From contig NZ_VDMJ01000003.1 in assembly GCF_006335115.1 (NCBI RefSeq), positions 144,497-208,496 on the forward strand: a DNA stretch of 64,000 nt, read 5' to 3'. A program made the position numbers and the translations under genes. The stretch's first letter is position 1, and the number at the start of each line of letters is the position of its first letter. Origin of the DNA: Streptomyces sp. NP160 (lineage in GTDB: Bacteria > Actinomycetota > Actinomycetes > Actinomycetales > Quadrisphaeraceae). Shown piece after piece: positions 46,727 to 58,236 of this stretch. The notes beneath the pieces are model-generated. The model searched no databases, was not told the origin of the DNA, and saw only the letters and a program-made list of their open reading frames with translations.

Positions 46727-47890
46727 GGCGGGGACGCTACCCCCGGCAGCACCATCCGGCTCGACGGCGTCGAGAAGCGCTACCCGGACGGCACCCTCGC
46801 CGTCGGGCACCTCGACCTGGCCGTCGAGGCCGGCGAGATGGTGGCCCTCGTCGGCCCGAGCGGCTGCGGCAAGTCGACCACGCTGCGGATGGTCAACCGC
46901 CTCATCGAGCCCACCGCGGGCCGCATCGAGATCGGCGGGCAGGACGTCACCCGCGTCGACCCGGTGAAGCTGCGCCGGCAGATCGGCTACGTCATCCAGC
47001 GCGTCGGCCTGTTCCCCCACCTGACGGTGGCGGCCAACATCGCCACGGTCCCCCAGCTGCTGGGGTGGGACCGGAGGCGGACCGCCGCCCGCGTCGAGGA
47101 GATGCTCGAGCTGGTGGGCCTGCCCGCCTCCCAGTACGCCGACCGGTACCCGCACGAGCTGTCCGGCGGCCAGCAGCAGCGGATCGGCGTGGCCCGCGGC
47201 CTGGCGGCCGACCCGCCGGTGCTGCTCATGGACGAGCCGTTCGGCGCGGTCGACCCCATCGCCCGCGACCGCCTGCAGGGCGAGTTCCGCCGCATCCAGG
47301 CCGAGCTGCACAAGACGGTCCTCATCGTCACCCACGACATCGACGAGGCCGTCCGCCTGGCGGACCGGATCGCCGTGTTCAGCCAGGGCGGCAAGCTCGA
47401 GCAGTTCGCCGACCCCGCCACCGTGCTCGGCGCTCCCGCCAACGACTTCGTGGCCGACTTCGCCGGCTCGGACCGGGGCCTGCGCCGCCTCGCCGTCACG
47501 CCCGTGGAGGCGCAGGACCTGTCCCACCCCGCCACGGTGCTCCTCGACGACGACCTCGCCACCGTCCGCGCGGCCGTGGACGGCGCCCGCGAGCCGTACG
47601 CCGTGGTGCTCGACAGGTCCGGCGCGCTGCGGGGCTGGGTGTCGCTGCGCCACCTCGACGACGCCGCGCCCGGCACCACCGCGGCCCAGGTCGCCCGCCG
47701 GTTCGACGAGACCATCAGCGTGGGCGACACGCTCCGCAAGGGCCTGTCCGAGATCGTCCAGCACGACGCCGGGTGGCTGCCCGTGCTCGACGGCGACCGC
47801 TACGTCGGGGTGCTGACGCCCGACGGGGTGTACTCCGCGCTGCGGCGCACCTCGCCCTCGCCGAGCTCGCGGGACGACGTCCCGGTCTGA
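46700..47890 (+). CDS. Osmoprotectant ABC transporter ATP-binding protein with CBS domains
   Basis: The 396-residue product begins, after ~20 atypical residues, STIRLDGVEKRYPDGTLAVG. It then has Walker A GPSGCGKSTTLRM, Q-loop YVIQRVGLFPHL, signature LSGGQQQRIGVARGLA, Walker B VLLMDEPFGAVDP and HDIDEAVRLADR. Two CBS motifs follow (TVRAAVDGAREPYAVVLDRS; DTLRKGLSEIVQHDAGWLPV), as in OpuCA. No ATG, GTG or TTG lies between GTG 46700 and the conserved start, so 46700 is the only canonical choice. Its 3' end overlaps the convergent DUF3180 gene by 91 bases. Confidence 0.9.
   Translation: MDTSRDQGHGGDATPGSTIRLDGVEKRYPDGTLAVGHLDLAVEAGEMVALVGPSGCGKSTTLRMVNRLIEPTAGRIEIGGQDVTRVDPVKLRRQIGYVIQRVGLFPHLTVAANIATVPQLLGWDRRRTAARVEEMLELVGLPASQYADRYPHELSGGQQQRIGVARGLAADPPVLLMDEPFGAVDPIARDRLQGEFRRIQAELHKTVLIVTHDIDEAVRLADRIAVFSQGGKLEQFADPATVLGAPANDFVADFAGSDRGLRRLAVTPVEAQDLSHPATVLLDDDLATVRAAVDGAREPYAVVLDRSGALRGWVSLRHLDDAAPGTTAAQVARRFDETISVGDTLRKGLSEIVQHDAGWLPVLDGDRYVGVLTPDGVYSALRRTSPSPSSRDDVPV
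46734..46739 (-). promoter_or_regulatory. -10 element of a leaderless promoter (permease operon)
   Basis: TAGCGT on the minus strand lies 7 bases before the GTG at 46726. Confidence 0.55.
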
Positions 47891-48375
47891 CCGCCGCCCC
47901 GCCGTCCGGCCTGGCCCGGCCGGCCGCCGGCGGCGTCGTCGTCGGGGGGCAGGCGGCACCACCGCTCGACCACCACACCGGCCACGAGCAGCAGCAGGGA
48001 CCCGGCCATCGCCGCGAGCGCGAGCAGCATCCGGTCGCGGCGCACCTCGATGTCCAGCATCGGCAGCAGCAGCGCGACGAAGCCCCCGTAGGCCCCGGCC
48101 AGCGCCGCACCGGTGACGCCGGCGGCCTGCGCCACCACCACGGTGCGCGCAGCGCGCAGCGCGTCGAGCGGGCGGTCGCGGTGGCCCTGGTTCCAGCGCC
48201 GCACCGGCCTGCCGACGGACAGCACGGCGAGCGCGAGGACGACGAGGAGCACCGGCACCGTCCACGGCATCGGCACGGCCGCGCCGGTGCCGTCGACCAG
48301 GTCCAGCGCCACCCAGGTGACCACGCCGGCCACCACCGCGACGACGAGCAGCACCCGGGTGCGCAGCGGGCTCAC
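47800..48375 (-). CDS. DUF3180 membrane protein
   Basis: The 191-residue product has four hydrophobic helices (about residues 8-28, 38-53, 85-108, 117-138), with RTVVVAQAAGVTGAALAGAYGGFVA typical of DUF3180, a small actinobacterial family found next to folK. The last ~30 residues lie in the overlap with the convergent ATPase gene and look non-conserved. GTG overlaps the folBK stop by 4 bases, so it ends the ftsH-fol operon. The function is unknown. Confidence 0.85.
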   Translation of the reverse strand: MSPLRTRVLLVVAVVAGVVTWVALDLVDGTGAAVPMPWTVPVLLVVLALAVLSVGRPVRRWNQGHRDRPLDALRAARTVVVAQAAGVTGAALAGAYGGFVALLLPMLDIEVRRDRMLLALAAMAGSLLLLVAGVVVERWCRLPPDDDAAGGRPGQAGRRGGGQTGTSSRELGEGEVRRSAEYTPSGVSTPT

Positions 48376-49400
48376 GCGCGGCCCCCGGTCGCGCCGCCCG
48401 GCAGGACCGACGACGGCGCCAGCACGACGTCGGGCCGGCTGCGCACGTCGGCCACCGCGGCGGGGTCGGCGGTGGCGAGGTCGGCGAGGACGTCCGCCAC
48501 CCGGCCGGCCCCCGGCAGCAGGTCGTCAGGGGCGAGGCGGGCCCAGGGCACCAGCACGAAGGCGCGGACGCCGGCGCGCGGGTGCGGCACCTGCAGCGCC
48601 GGGCTCCCCCGCTCCGCAGGGGCGTCGTCGGCGGCCACCAGGGCCCCGCAGGTGAGGACGTCGACGTCGAGGGTGCGCGCGCCCCACCGCGGCTCCTGCG
48701 AGCGCACGCCGGCGTCGCGCCCGTGGGCGGCCTCGACGGCGCGGCAGGCGCGCAGCAGGTCCCGCGGGGACAGCGCGCACCGCAGCCGGACCACGGCGTT
48801 GAGGTAGTCCGGCTGGGGCTCCGCGCCGGGCAGGCCCACGGCGGTGGTCTCGACGACGCCGGACACGCCCACCACCTCCAGGCCGGGGACGGCGGCGAGG
48901 TCCCGCACGGCGGCGGACAGCACGGCCTCGCGCTCCCCGAGGTTGGCGCCCAGGGCCACCACCGCGTCGAACGGCCGGGCCGGGACGGCGTCGATCAGGT
49001 CCCCGCGGCGGCGGACGACGGTGATGACGACGTCGTCGAAGGGCACCTGGACGGGGGCCTGCGGCTTGTGGACGGCGACGGCGACGGCGCGCACCCCGGG
49101 GTGCGCCAGGCACGCGCCGGCCACCCGGCTCGCCAGGACCTCCACGAGCTGCACGGGCTCACCGGCGAGCACGGCCACGACGTCCGCGGCGACCACCGAG
49201 TAGTCCACGGCGTCGGACAGGTCGTCGGTCACCGCGGCGGTGAGCGTGTCGACCTGGAGGTCGACGTCGGCGGTGAAGACCTGCCCCAGCTGCCGCTCGG
49301 CGTCGAGGACCCCGTGGCGGCCGCGCGCCCGCAGCCCGCGCAGGGAGACCACGTCGCCGGACAGGGCGGTGGTGAGCAGACCCCCTCCGGACGCGGTCAC
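48372..49400 (-). CDS. folK: Bifunctional dihydroneopterin aldolase / HPPK (FolB-FolK fusion)
   Basis: The 342-residue product carries two consecutive folate enzymes. Residues ~15-135 are FolB (VSLRGLRARGRHGVLDAERQ, AVDYSVVAADVVAVLAGE, VAVAVHKPQAPVQVPFDDV). Residues ~150-320 are FolK (VVALGANLGEREAVLSAAV, YLNAVVRLRCALSPRDLLRA, RWGARTLDVDVLTCG, VPHPRAGVRAFVLVPWA). Together they convert dihydroneopterin to pyrophosphorylated hydroxymethyl-dihydropterin for FolP. GTG overlaps the folP stop by 4 bases. Confidence 0.95.
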   Translation of the reverse strand: MTASGGGLLTTALSGDVVSLRGLRARGRHGVLDAERQLGQVFTADVDLQVDTLTAAVTDDLSDAVDYSVVAADVVAVLAGEPVQLVEVLASRVAGACLAHPGVRAVAVAVHKPQAPVQVPFDDVVITVVRRRGDLIDAVPARPFDAVVALGANLGEREAVLSAAVRDLAAVPGLEVVGVSGVVETTAVGLPGAEPQPDYLNAVVRLRCALSPRDLLRACRAVEAAHGRDAGVRSQEPRWGARTLDVDVLTCGALVAADDAPAERGSPALQVPHPRAGVRAFVLVPWARLAPDDLLPGAGRVADVLADLATADPAAVADVRSRPDVVLAPSSVLPGGATGGRA

Positions 49401-50236
49401 GCCGCGGCCTCCGCCCAGCGGGCGGCCACGCGCACGGCGTCGGCGCTGGCCCGCACGGCGTGCACCCGCACGCCCCACGCGCCCGCGGCGGCGGCCAGCG
49501 CCGTCACGGCGGCGGTGGCGTCGTCGCGCTGCTCCGGAGGGGGTGGCGACGACGGGCCTCCGGCGCGGCCTCCCGCCTCGGCGAGCAGGGCGCCGAGGAA
49601 GCGCTTGCGGGAGGCCCCGACGAGCACGCGGCCCCACGAGCCGACCAGCTCCGGCAGCGCCGCCAGGAGGGCCCAGTCGTGCTCGGCCCGCTTGGCGAAG
49701 CCCAGCCCGGGGTCGGCGACCAGCTGCTCGGGCCGGGCACCGGCGGCCTCGAAGGCGGCCAGGCGGGCCCCCAGCTCGGCGCGGACCTCGGCGACGACGT
49801 CGTCGTACACGGCGAGGTCGTTCATGCCGGCGGAGTGGCCGCGCCAGTGGCCGACCACGCAGGTGGCGCCGGACGCGGCCACCAGGGCCGCCACCTCCGG
49901 GTCCGCCAGGCCGCCGGAGACGTCGTTGACGATCGTGGCGCCGGCCTCCAGGGCCGCCGCGGCGACCCCGGCGCGCATGGTGTCGATGCTGACGACCACG
50001 CCCCGCTCGGCCAGCGCCGCGACGACGGGCAGGACGCGGGCGAGCTCCTCGGCCTCGGTGGGCCGGGTGGCGCCCGGGCGGGTCGACTCCCCGCCCACGT
50101 CGACGACGTCGGCGCCCTGCGCGACCAGCGCGAGGCCGTGCTCGACCGCCGCGGGCGCCTGCAGGTGCCGACCGCCGTCGCTGAAGGAGTCGGGGGTGGC
50201 GTTGACCACGCCCCACACCAGCGTCCTGGCCCTCAC
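49397..50236 (-). CDS. folP: Dihydropteroate synthase
   Basis: FolP joins p-aminobenzoate to the pterin pyrophosphate and is the sulfonamide target. The 279-residue TIM barrel shows GVVNATPDSFSDGG, VDVGGESTRPGA, VSIDTMRAGVAAAALEAGA, IVNDVSGG, LVADPGLGFAKRAEHDWALL and VLVGASRKRFLG. GTG at 50234-50236, 7 bases after the folE stop. It is coupled to folBK by a GTGA overlap. Confidence 0.97.
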   Translation of the reverse strand: MRARTLVWGVVNATPDSFSDGGRHLQAPAAVEHGLALVAQGADVVDVGGESTRPGATRPTEAEELARVLPVVAALAERGVVVSIDTMRAGVAAAALEAGATIVNDVSGGLADPEVAALVAASGATCVVGHWRGHSAGMNDLAVYDDVVAEVRAELGARLAAFEAAGARPEQLVADPGLGFAKRAEHDWALLAALPELVGSWGRVLVGASRKRFLGALLAEAGGRAGGPSSPPPPEQRDDATAAVTALAAAAGAWGVRVHAVRASADAVRVAARWAEAAA

Positions 50237-50243
50237 CGGCTGC

Positions 50244-50864
50244 TCACCGGCCCAGCACCAGGCTCAGCGCCTCCGCGCGGGTGGTGGCGTCGCGCATTCC
50301 GCCGCGCACCGCGGACGTGGTGGTCCGGGCGCCGGGGGCCCGCACGCCGCGCACCGACATGCACAGGTGCTCGCAGTCGACGACGACGAGGACGCCGCGG
50401 GCGTGCAGGTGCTCCACCAGGGCGTCCGCCACCTGGGTGGTGAGCCGCTCCTGCACCTGGGGGCGGCGCGCGTACACGTCGACGAGGCGGGCCAGCTTGG
50501 ACAGCCCCGTGATGCGCCCGTCGGCGCTCGGCACGTAGGCGACGTGCGCGACCCCGGTGAAGGGCAGCAGGTGGTGCTCGCAGACGGAGGAGACCGGGAT
50601 GTCGCGGACGGCGACGATCTCGTCGTGGCCGATGTCGAACGAGGTGGCCAGCACCTCGGCCGGGTCCTGCCGGAGCCCGGCGAAGAGCTCCGCGCAGGCC
50701 CGCGCGACCCGGTCGGGCGTGGCCTGCAGGCCCTCGCGGTCGGGGTCCTCGCCGATGGCCAGGAGCAGCTCGCGCACCGCGGCGCGAGCCCGCTCGAGGT
50801 CGACCGGGGCGGCGGTGACCTCCGTGCCGGCGCCGCTGGCGGCGCCGGGGGCGGGCGCCGCCAC
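50244..50864 (-). CDS. folE: GTP cyclohydrolase I
   Basis: FolE opens GTP to dihydroneopterin triphosphate, the first folate step. The 206-residue product has [21 protein letters not shown], the zinc-binding [39 protein letters not shown] and [19 protein letters not shown]. The zinc ligands Cys-His and the second Cys are present. GTG at 50862-50864 lies 2 bases after the ftsH stop, so translation is coupled to ftsH. Confidence 0.97.
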   Translation of the reverse strand: MAAPAPGAASGAGTEVTAAPVDLERARAAVRELLLAIGEDPDREGLQATPDRVARACAELFAGLRQDPAEVLATSFDIGHDEIVAVRDIPVSSVCEHHLLPFTGVAHVAYVPSADGRITGLSKLARLVDVYARRPQVQERLTTQVADALVEHLHARGVLVVVDCEHLCMSVRGVRAPGARTTTSAVRGGMRDATTRAEALSLVLGR

Positions 50865-50866
50865 GG

Positions 50867-52894
<2,028 letters not shown>

Positions 52895-52946
52895 GCGTGG
52901 GTGAGGGCCGTGGCCCGTCCTCTCTGCTCTGGCTGACCGGCGCCCG

Positions 52947-52952
52947 ACCGTA
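52947..52952 (-). promoter_or_regulatory. -10 element upstream of the ftsH-fol operon
   Basis: TACGGT preceded by GTG (an extended -10 form) on the minus strand, about 53 bases before the ftsH ATG. The remainder of the 178-base gap to hpt shows no other feature. Confidence 0.45.
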
Positions 52953-53072
52953 CACCGCAGGCACCTGGAGCCCCGCACCGAGCGCTGGGTCCCACCAGCC
53001 CAACGGACGAGGCCGCCCCCGGTGTTCCACCCGTTCGCCCTCAGCGGACGCCCGGCCGGCGTCCAGGGGCGC

Positions 53073-53627
53073 TCAGGAGCTGTAGACGTGCTCCGCGAGG
53101 GTGCCGACCACGCGCAGGTTGCGGTAGCGCTCGGCGAAGTCGAGGCCGTAGCCGACGACGAAGGCGTTGGGGATGTCGAAGCCGACGTACTTCACGTCCA
53201 CGGTCACCTTGGCCGCCTCCGGCTTGCGCAGGAGCGCCATGACCTCCACCGACGCCGCACCGCGCGAGCGCAGGTTCGCCACCAGCCAGGACAGGGTCAG
53301 GCCGGAGTCGATGATGTCCTCGACGATGAGCACGTCGCGGCCGAGCACGTCGCGGTCGAGGTCCTTGAGGATCCGCACCACGCCGGAGGACTTGGTGCCG
53401 GAGCCGTAGCTGGACACCGCCATCCAGTCCATCTCCGCCGGGCCGTGCAGGGCGCGGGCGAAGTCCGCCATGACCATGACGGCGCCCTTGAGCACGCCGA
53501 CCAGCAGCAGGTCCCGTCCGGTGTAGTCGGCGTCGACCTGAGCGGCGATCTCGCCCAGGCGCGCGCGGATGTCGTCCTCGCCGATGAGGACGTCCGCGAG
53601 GTCGCGGCCCATGTCCTGGGCGTCCAT
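53073..53627 (-). CDS. hpt: Hypoxanthine phosphoribosyltransferase
   Basis: Hpt salvages hypoxanthine and guanine to nucleotides using PRPP. The 184-residue product has [40 protein letters not shown], the PRPP loop [18 protein letters not shown] and [23 protein letters not shown] at 53625-53627 overlaps the tilS stop by one base (TGATG) and follows AGGAGG. tilS-hpt-ftsH order is the normal actinobacterial layout. Confidence 0.97.
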   Translation of the reverse strand: MDAQDMGRDLADVLIGEDDIRARLGEIAAQVDADYTGRDLLLVGVLKGAVMVMADFARALHGPAEMDWMAVSSYGSGTKSSGVVRILKDLDRDVLGRDVLIVEDIIDSGLTLSWLVANLRSRGAASVEVMALLRKPEAAKVTVDVKYVGFDIPNAFVVGYGLDFAERYRNLRVVGTLAEHVYSS

Positions 53628-54715
53628 CAGTGTCCTCCTGGTGGGGGTGGGGCCGGGGCGAACCGCAGCCTGCCACAGGTCCGCTCCCCCACCACGCGGC
53701 CGGGCAGCTGCACCGGCCCCTGGCCCCGCCAGGCCACGACGAGCGCGTCGAGGGCGAGGACGTGCTCGCGCGCCAGCTCTCCGGCGGCGGCACCGGCCTG
53801 CAGGGCCGCGGAGCGCAGGGCGCGCCGCCGCAGCGCGGCGGGCGCGGCGGACAGCCCGACGACGTCCAGCCCGACGTCCAGCCCGACGTCCAGCCCGACG
53901 TCTGGAACGGCGTCGGGACGGAGGCCGGGACCGGCGTCACGACCGTCCCCGGGGACGCCGCGGCAGCGCTCGAGCAGCTCGGCCCCCAGCTGCTCGAGCA
54001 CCTCGGCGTCCTCCCGCAGCTGGTCGGCGGTGCGCGCCAGCGCCGCCGCCGCGCCGGGGCCGAGCTCGGCCTCGAGCACCGGCAGCACCCGCGAACGCAC
54101 CCGCGAGCGCGTGAAGGCCGGGTCGGCGTTGGTGGGGTCCTCCCAGGGCCGCAGGCCGAGGGCCGCGCAGGCGGCGCGCGTCGTCGTCCTCGGCACTCCC
54201 AGCAGGGGGCGGCGCAGCGGGCCGCGCCGCGCCGGCATGCCCGCCAGCGACCGCGCCCCCGAGCCGCGCGCCAGGCCCAGGAGCACCTGCTCGGCCTGGT
54301 CGTCGAGGGTGTGCCCGAGCAGCACGGCCGCTGCGCCGGTGCGCTGCGCGACGTCCGCCAGCGCACCCAGCCGGGCGTCCCGCGCCGCGGCCTCCGGCCC
54401 GTCGTGGCCGCGGGGCACGCCGACCTCGACGACGACGACGGGGTCGAGGCCGAGCGAGGCGCACGCGGCCCCGGCCCCGGCGGCGGCCTCGGCGGAGCCG
54501 GGCTGGAGGCCGTGGTCGACGACCACGGCCCCCGCGCGCCAGGGCGCCCGCCCCCGCCCTCCCTCAGCGGCGAGCCAGCCCGCCGCCGCGGCGAGGGCCA
54601 GGGAGTCGGCGCCGCCGCTGCAGGCCACGAGCACCAGCGCACCGGCGGGCACGTCGGCGCACGCCGTGCGGACCGCGGAGCGGACGGCGGCGACCGCCGG
54701 GTGCGGGCCCGTCAC
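53627..54715 (-). CDS. tilS: tRNA(Ile)-lysidine synthase
   Basis: TilS attaches lysine to C34 of the tRNA-Ile that reads AUA. The 362-residue product has the ATP-binding P-loop [63 protein letters not shown] and [20 protein letters not shown]. Near residue 275 a 12-bp tandem repeat encodes [14 protein letters not shown], an in-frame insertion in a linker. GTG at 54713-54715. It is coupled to hpt by a 1-base overlap. Confidence 0.96.
   Translation of the reverse strand: MTGPHPAVAAVRSAVRTACADVPAGALVLVACSGGADSLALAAAAGWLAAEGGRGRAPWRAGAVVVDHGLQPGSAEAAAGAGAACASLGLDPVVVVEVGVPRGHDGPEAAARDARLGALADVAQRTGAAAVLLGHTLDDQAEQVLLGLARGSGARSLAGMPARRGPLRRPLLGVPRTTTRAACAALGLRPWEDPTNADPAFTRSRVRSRVLPVLEAELGPGAAAALARTADQLREDAEVLEQLGAELLERCRGVPGDGRDAGPGLRPDAVPDVGLDVGLDVGLDVVGLSAAPAALRRRALRSAALQAGAAAGELAREHVLALDALVVAWRGQGPVQLPGRVVGERTCGRLRFAPAPPPPGGH
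53870..53905. repeat. 12-bp in-frame tandem repeat in tilS
   Basis: Three near-perfect copies of CCCGACGTCCAG, with a related unit before them, encode a repeated Asp-Val-Gly-Leu in TilS. The 12-base period keeps the frame when copies change. Confidence 0.85.
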
Positions 54716-54751
54716 GCCGCCACCCCTGCGACCGGTCGCCTGCGCACGGCG

Positions 54752-55888
54752 TCAGCCGTGGACGCGGCGCACCCAGGCGGCCGGGTCGGCCACCTCCTCC
54801 GGGCGCGGCAGCGCCGCCGGGGAGCTCCAGACGGCGTTGAACCCGCCCGTGCCGACCTGCGCCACCACGCCCCGGACGAAGCGGGCGCCGTCGGCGTACT
54901 GGCGCAGCTTGGCCTCCAGGCCCAGGCCGTGGCGCAGGAGGGTGTCGAGCAGGCCCCGGCTGGAGCCGCGGCGGGCGGTGAACTTCCGGCGGATGGTCGC
55001 GACGGTGGGGATGACGGAGGGGCCGACGTCGTCCATGACCACGTCGGCGTGGCCCTCCAGCAGCGCCATCACGGCGGTGACCTCGGCCAGCGACCGGCGC
55101 TGCTCGACGGTGGTCGCCAGGTCGAGCAGCCCCGCCCCGGAGCCGCTGCCGGAGCCGCGCACGCCGTCAACGGCGCCGCGCAGGCCCCGGAGGGCCTGCG
55201 CCACCCGCTCCGCCCCGGCGCCCGGTCCGCGGAGCACGTCCCCCGACAGCGCGCGGGCTCGTCCGCGCAGGTGGTCGGCCAGCCACGGGGCGGCGGCGAA
55301 CTGCACCCGGTGGGTCTCCTCGTGCAGGCACACCCAGCGCGCGAAGTCGCGCAGGTCCAGGCCCAGCTCGCGCTGCACCGCCAGGACGTTGGGCGCCACC
55401 ACGAGCAGGTCACCGGTGCCGGGCCCCTCGCCGAGGGCGTCGTACTGGCCCAGCACCCGGGAGCTGAGCAGGGCCAGCAGCGAGCCCAGCTGGACCCCGG
55501 TGACGCGGCGCGCGACGCCCAGCCCGCGCAGGGACCCGCGCGCCGCCCGCGCCCGGCGCTCGTCGAGGGCCTCGTCGACCACGGGCGAGAGCAGGCTGGC
55601 GAAGGAGGCGACGTTGGCGCGCGCCCACGCCCCGCGCTCCACCACGCGGGCGGGCGGACCGGCGGGCACGAGGAGCTGGCTGACGCGGGCCACGTGCGGC
55701 GGGCTCTCGGCGGCGGCGGCGCGGACGAGGTCCACCACGCGCCGGGCCTCGGACGGGCTGACCTGGGGTCCGGGGCGCACGAGGCGGGTGGCGGTGCGCG
55801 CGGCGAGGTCCCAGTCGACGAGCCGGTCGTCCCGGCGGTCGTCGGGGCGGTCGTCGGGGCCGTCGTCCTGCTGCTCCGGGCCCGCCAC
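54752..55888 (-). CDS. DUF2342 zinc metalloprotease-like protein (F420-associated)
   Basis: The 378-residue product belongs to the actinobacterial DUF2342 family, often labelled zinc-dependent metalloprotease or coenzyme F420 biosynthesis-associated. It has VDWDLAARTATRLVRPGPQV, the zincin motif in WVCLHEETHRVQFAAAPWL (HExxH), and EVTAVMALLEGHADVVMDDV, with a downstream Glu-His pair as a possible third ligand. GTG at 55886-55888 was chosen because TACGGT lies exactly 6 bases before it; a GTG two codons earlier is also possible. The substrate is unknown. Confidence 0.88.
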   Translation of the reverse strand: MAGPEQQDDGPDDRPDDRRDDRLVDWDLAARTATRLVRPGPQVSPSEARRVVDLVRAAAAESPPHVARVSQLLVPAGPPARVVERGAWARANVASFASLLSPVVDEALDERRARAARGSLRGLGVARRVTGVQLGSLLALLSSRVLGQYDALGEGPGTGDLLVVAPNVLAVQRELGLDLRDFARWVCLHEETHRVQFAAAPWLADHLRGRARALSGDVLRGPGAGAERVAQALRGLRGAVDGVRGSGSGSGAGLLDLATTVEQRRSLAEVTAVMALLEGHADVVMDDVGPSVIPTVATIRRKFTARRGSSRGLLDTLLRHGLGLEAKLRQYADGARFVRGVVAQVGTGGFNAVWSSPAALPRPEEVADPAAWVRRVHG

Positions 55889-55894
55889 CCCCAC

Positions 55895-55900
55895 ACCGTA
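55895..55900 (-). promoter_or_regulatory. -10 element of a leaderless promoter (DUF2342)
   Basis: TACGGT on the minus strand lies 6 bases before the GTG at 55888. Confidence 0.55.
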
Positions 55901-55943
55901 GGCGCTCGGGCCGGGGAGGGCCGTGGGGCGCCCGGTGGGCGCC

Positions 55944-57485
55944 TCAGCCGGTGCGGCAGCCGCAGCCGGCCAGCGCCGCCGCCACGGCGTCCAGCGCCTG
56001 CCGGGAGGGGGCGGTCGCGCCGGTGCCGTCGGCGAGGACGGCGAAGGCGAGCAGCCGCCCGTCGGCGTCGACGACCGTGCCGACCAGGCTGCTGACCCCG
56101 GTCAGGGAGCCGGTCTTGGCGCGGACGAGCCCGGCGGCGGCCGTGGAGCCGCCCTCGAAGCGCTCGGCCAGCGTGCCGCTGAGCCCGCCGACGGGCATGG
56201 CCTCCAGCAGCGGCGCCGCGCCGGGCTGACGGGCTGCGGTGCTCAGCGCCGAGGTGAACACGGCGGCCGGGACCTGCGAGCCCGCGCCGAGACCGCTGCC
56301 GTCCACGAGGACCGCGCCGGTTGTGTCCACCCCCGCCGCCCGCGCCTGCTCCAGCACCGCCTGCGCCGAGGCCGCGAAGCCGGGCGGGCGGCCGGTGGCC
56401 TGGCCCACCAGGCGCGCCAGCGCCTCCGCGACGGTGTTGTCGCTCTCCGCGAGCGCGTCGGCCACGACGTCCACCAGCGGCGCCGACCTGACCTCCCCCA
56501 GCACCGCGCTGGCGGCGGGCGCCGGGCCGCCGCGGACGACGGCGGCGGGGTCGGCCCGCACGCCGCGCTGCGCGAGCAGGGAGGCGAGCGTCCGCGCGAC
56601 GTCGAGGGCGGGGTCCAGCGAGCGGGGGGCGTAGTTGGCCGGGGTGGCCCGGCCGGCGTCGAGGGCCACCGACGTCAGCGGTGCGACGTAGCCGGCCGCG
56701 ACGTCACCGCTGCCCCAGCCCGCCTCCACCTGGGGGGACCCGCCGGTGAGGGAGTCGTCGAGCACCACGGTGGCGCTCGTGGTCCCCTGCGCCCGCAGGG
56801 ACGCCGCGACGGCGTCGGCGAGGTCGGCCAGGCCGGCCCGCCCCACCGTGGCGGCGGGGTCCCCGCGGCCCGCGGTGAGCAGCTGGTCGCCGCCGCCGAC
56901 GAGCACCACCTGACCGGGGGCGGCGCCCGCGACCACGCGCGTGGGGAGCGTGGCGTCGGGGCCGAGCGCGTGCAGGGCCGCCGTGGCCGTCAGCACCTTC
57001 GCCACGGAGGCGGGCACCTGCGGCTGGGAGGCGCCGGAGTCGAGCAGCACCTGCCCGGTGGTGGCGTCGACGACGCTGGCCGTGGCGCTGCCGCGCAGCG
57101 CCGGGGCGGCCAGCAGGGGGTCGAGCGCGGCGGCCAGGGCCGCGGGGTCGGGCCGGGGCGCGGCCGGGTCGAGCGCGGCCAGCGCCCCCGGCGGGGCGGG
57201 GCGGGCCGCGGCGCCCGGCGGGACCGCCGGTGCGGGCGCGGTCGGCTCGGGGGCCAGGGTCAGCACCCCCGGGGCGGCGTCGGCGGCGTCGGCCACCGCG
57301 TACCCGCCGAGCAGGAGCGCGACGGCTGCGGCGGCCCCGCCGACGAGCAGCCTCCGCCGGCGCGCGGGCCGCTGCACCGGCACAGGCCGCGGGTCGGTCG
57401 AGGCGGGTGGCGCGGGGGCCGCCCCGCGGGGCGCGTCGTCGTCCTGGGGCGCCGGCTCGGCGGTGCGCTCGGGTGGACCTGCCAC
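55944..57485 (-). CDS. dacB: D-alanyl-D-alanine carboxypeptidase/endopeptidase (PBP4/DacB type)
   Basis: The 513-residue product has a Pro/Ala-rich cytoplasmic N-terminus, one anchor helix ([20 protein letters not shown], about residues 40-60) and a class C penicillin-binding fold. Motifs: SxxK in [17 protein letters not shown], SxN in [20 protein letters not shown] and KTG in [18 protein letters not shown]. All three are intact. It trims or cleaves peptidoglycan cross-links. GTG at 57483-57485 lies 3 bases after GAGGAG, unusually close. It is divergent from ppa. Confidence 0.94.
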   Translation of the reverse strand: MAGPPERTAEPAPQDDDAPRGAAPAPPASTDPRPVPVQRPARRRRLLVGGAAAAVALLLGGYAVADAADAAPGVLTLAPEPTAPAPAVPPGAAARPAPPGALAALDPAAPRPDPAALAAALDPLLAAPALRGSATASVVDATTGQVLLDSGASQPQVPASVAKVLTATAALHALGPDATLPTRVVAGAAPGQVVLVGGGDQLLTAGRGDPAATVGRAGLADLADAVAASLRAQGTTSATVVLDDSLTGGSPQVEAGWGSGDVAAGYVAPLTSVALDAGRATPANYAPRSLDPALDVARTLASLLAQRGVRADPAAVVRGGPAPAASAVLGEVRSAPLVDVVADALAESDNTVAEALARLVGQATGRPPGFAASAQAVLEQARAAGVDTTGAVLVDGSGLGAGSQVPAAVFTSALSTAARQPGAAPLLEAMPVGGLSGTLAERFEGGSTAAAGLVRAKTGSLTGVSSLVGTVVDADGRLLAFAVLADGTGATAPSRQALDAVAAALAGCGCRTG

Positions 57486-57517
57486 GGGCTCCTCGTCTCG
57501 CCTGTCCTGCGTGCGGG

Positions 57518-57523
57518 ACACTA
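57518..57523 (-). promoter_or_regulatory. -10 element upstream of dacB
   Basis: TAGTGT on the minus strand, 32 bases before the GTG, allows a short leader that includes GAGGAG. Confidence 0.4.
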
Positions 57524-57606
57524 CGGCCCAGCGGGCCGCGCGGAGCGGCCGATCCGCCCGGGGCAGCCGCCGTGTCGGGGGGCGCAGGACAGACCTGGAG
57601 GTCGCC

Positions 57607-58185
57607 GTGGAGTTCGACGTCACGATCGAGATCCCGCGCGGGTCGCGGAACAAGTACGAGGTCGACCACACGACGGGTCGCATCAAGCTCGACCGGATGC
57701 TCTTCACGGCCACGCGGTACCCGGCCGACTACGGGTTCATCGAGGGCACGCTCGGCGAGGACGGCGACCCGCTCGACGCGCTGGTGCTGCTGGAGGAGCC
57801 GACGTTCCCGGGCTGCGTGGTGCGCTGCCGCGCCATCGGCATGTTCCACATGCGCGACGAGGCCGGCGGCGACGACAAGGTCATGTGCATCCCCGCGGGC
57901 GACCCGCGCATGGACCACCTGCAGGACCTGCAGGACATCGGCGAGTTCCACCGCCTGGAGATCCAGCACTTCTTCGAGACCTACAAGGACCTCGAGCCCG
58001 GCAAGTCCGTCGAGGGAGCCCACTGGGTGGGCCGCGCCGAGGCCGAGGCCGAGATCCAGAACTCCGTGCAGCGCCTGGCCGAGCACGACGGCCACCTGAC
58101 GTCGGGCTCGGACGCGGGCCAGCGCCCGGACGTGCGCGCCAAGGTCGGGCACGGCCCGGCGGCGGACGCCCCGCAGCAGGGCTGA
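57607..58185 (+). CDS. ppa: Inorganic pyrophosphatase
   Basis: Ppa hydrolyses pyrophosphate, pulling biosynthetic reactions forward. The 192-residue product has [40 protein letters not shown] with the DxDPxD-type metal site, [11 protein letters not shown] and [13 protein letters not shown]. The last ~25 residues are an extra polar tail. GTG at 57607 follows GGAGG. The gene is divergent from dacB and convergent with the NlpC/P60 gene. Confidence 0.97.
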   Translation: MEFDVTIEIPRGSRNKYEVDHTTGRIKLDRMLFTATRYPADYGFIEGTLGEDGDPLDALVLLEEPTFPGCVVRCRAIGMFHMRDEAGGDDKVMCIPAGDPRMDHLQDLQDIGEFHRLEIQHFFETYKDLEPGKSVEGAHWVGRAEAEAEIQNSVQRLAEHDGHLTSGSDAGQRPDVRAKVGHGPAADAPQQG

Positions 58186-58236
58186 CCACCGCCGGGCGCA
58201 CGCCGGCGGGACCCGCCCGACCCGGGCCGGGGGGGC

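Noticed and set aside
44456..47890. A long plus-strand frame that would extend the ATPase upstream
   Set aside because: The upstream part is antisense to the transporter permeases and lacks conserved sequence; only the part from 46700 is coding.
53627..54715. A frameshift in tilS at the DVGL repeat
   Set aside because: The 12-base period keeps the frame and the downstream C-terminal part reads through normally to the hpt overlap.
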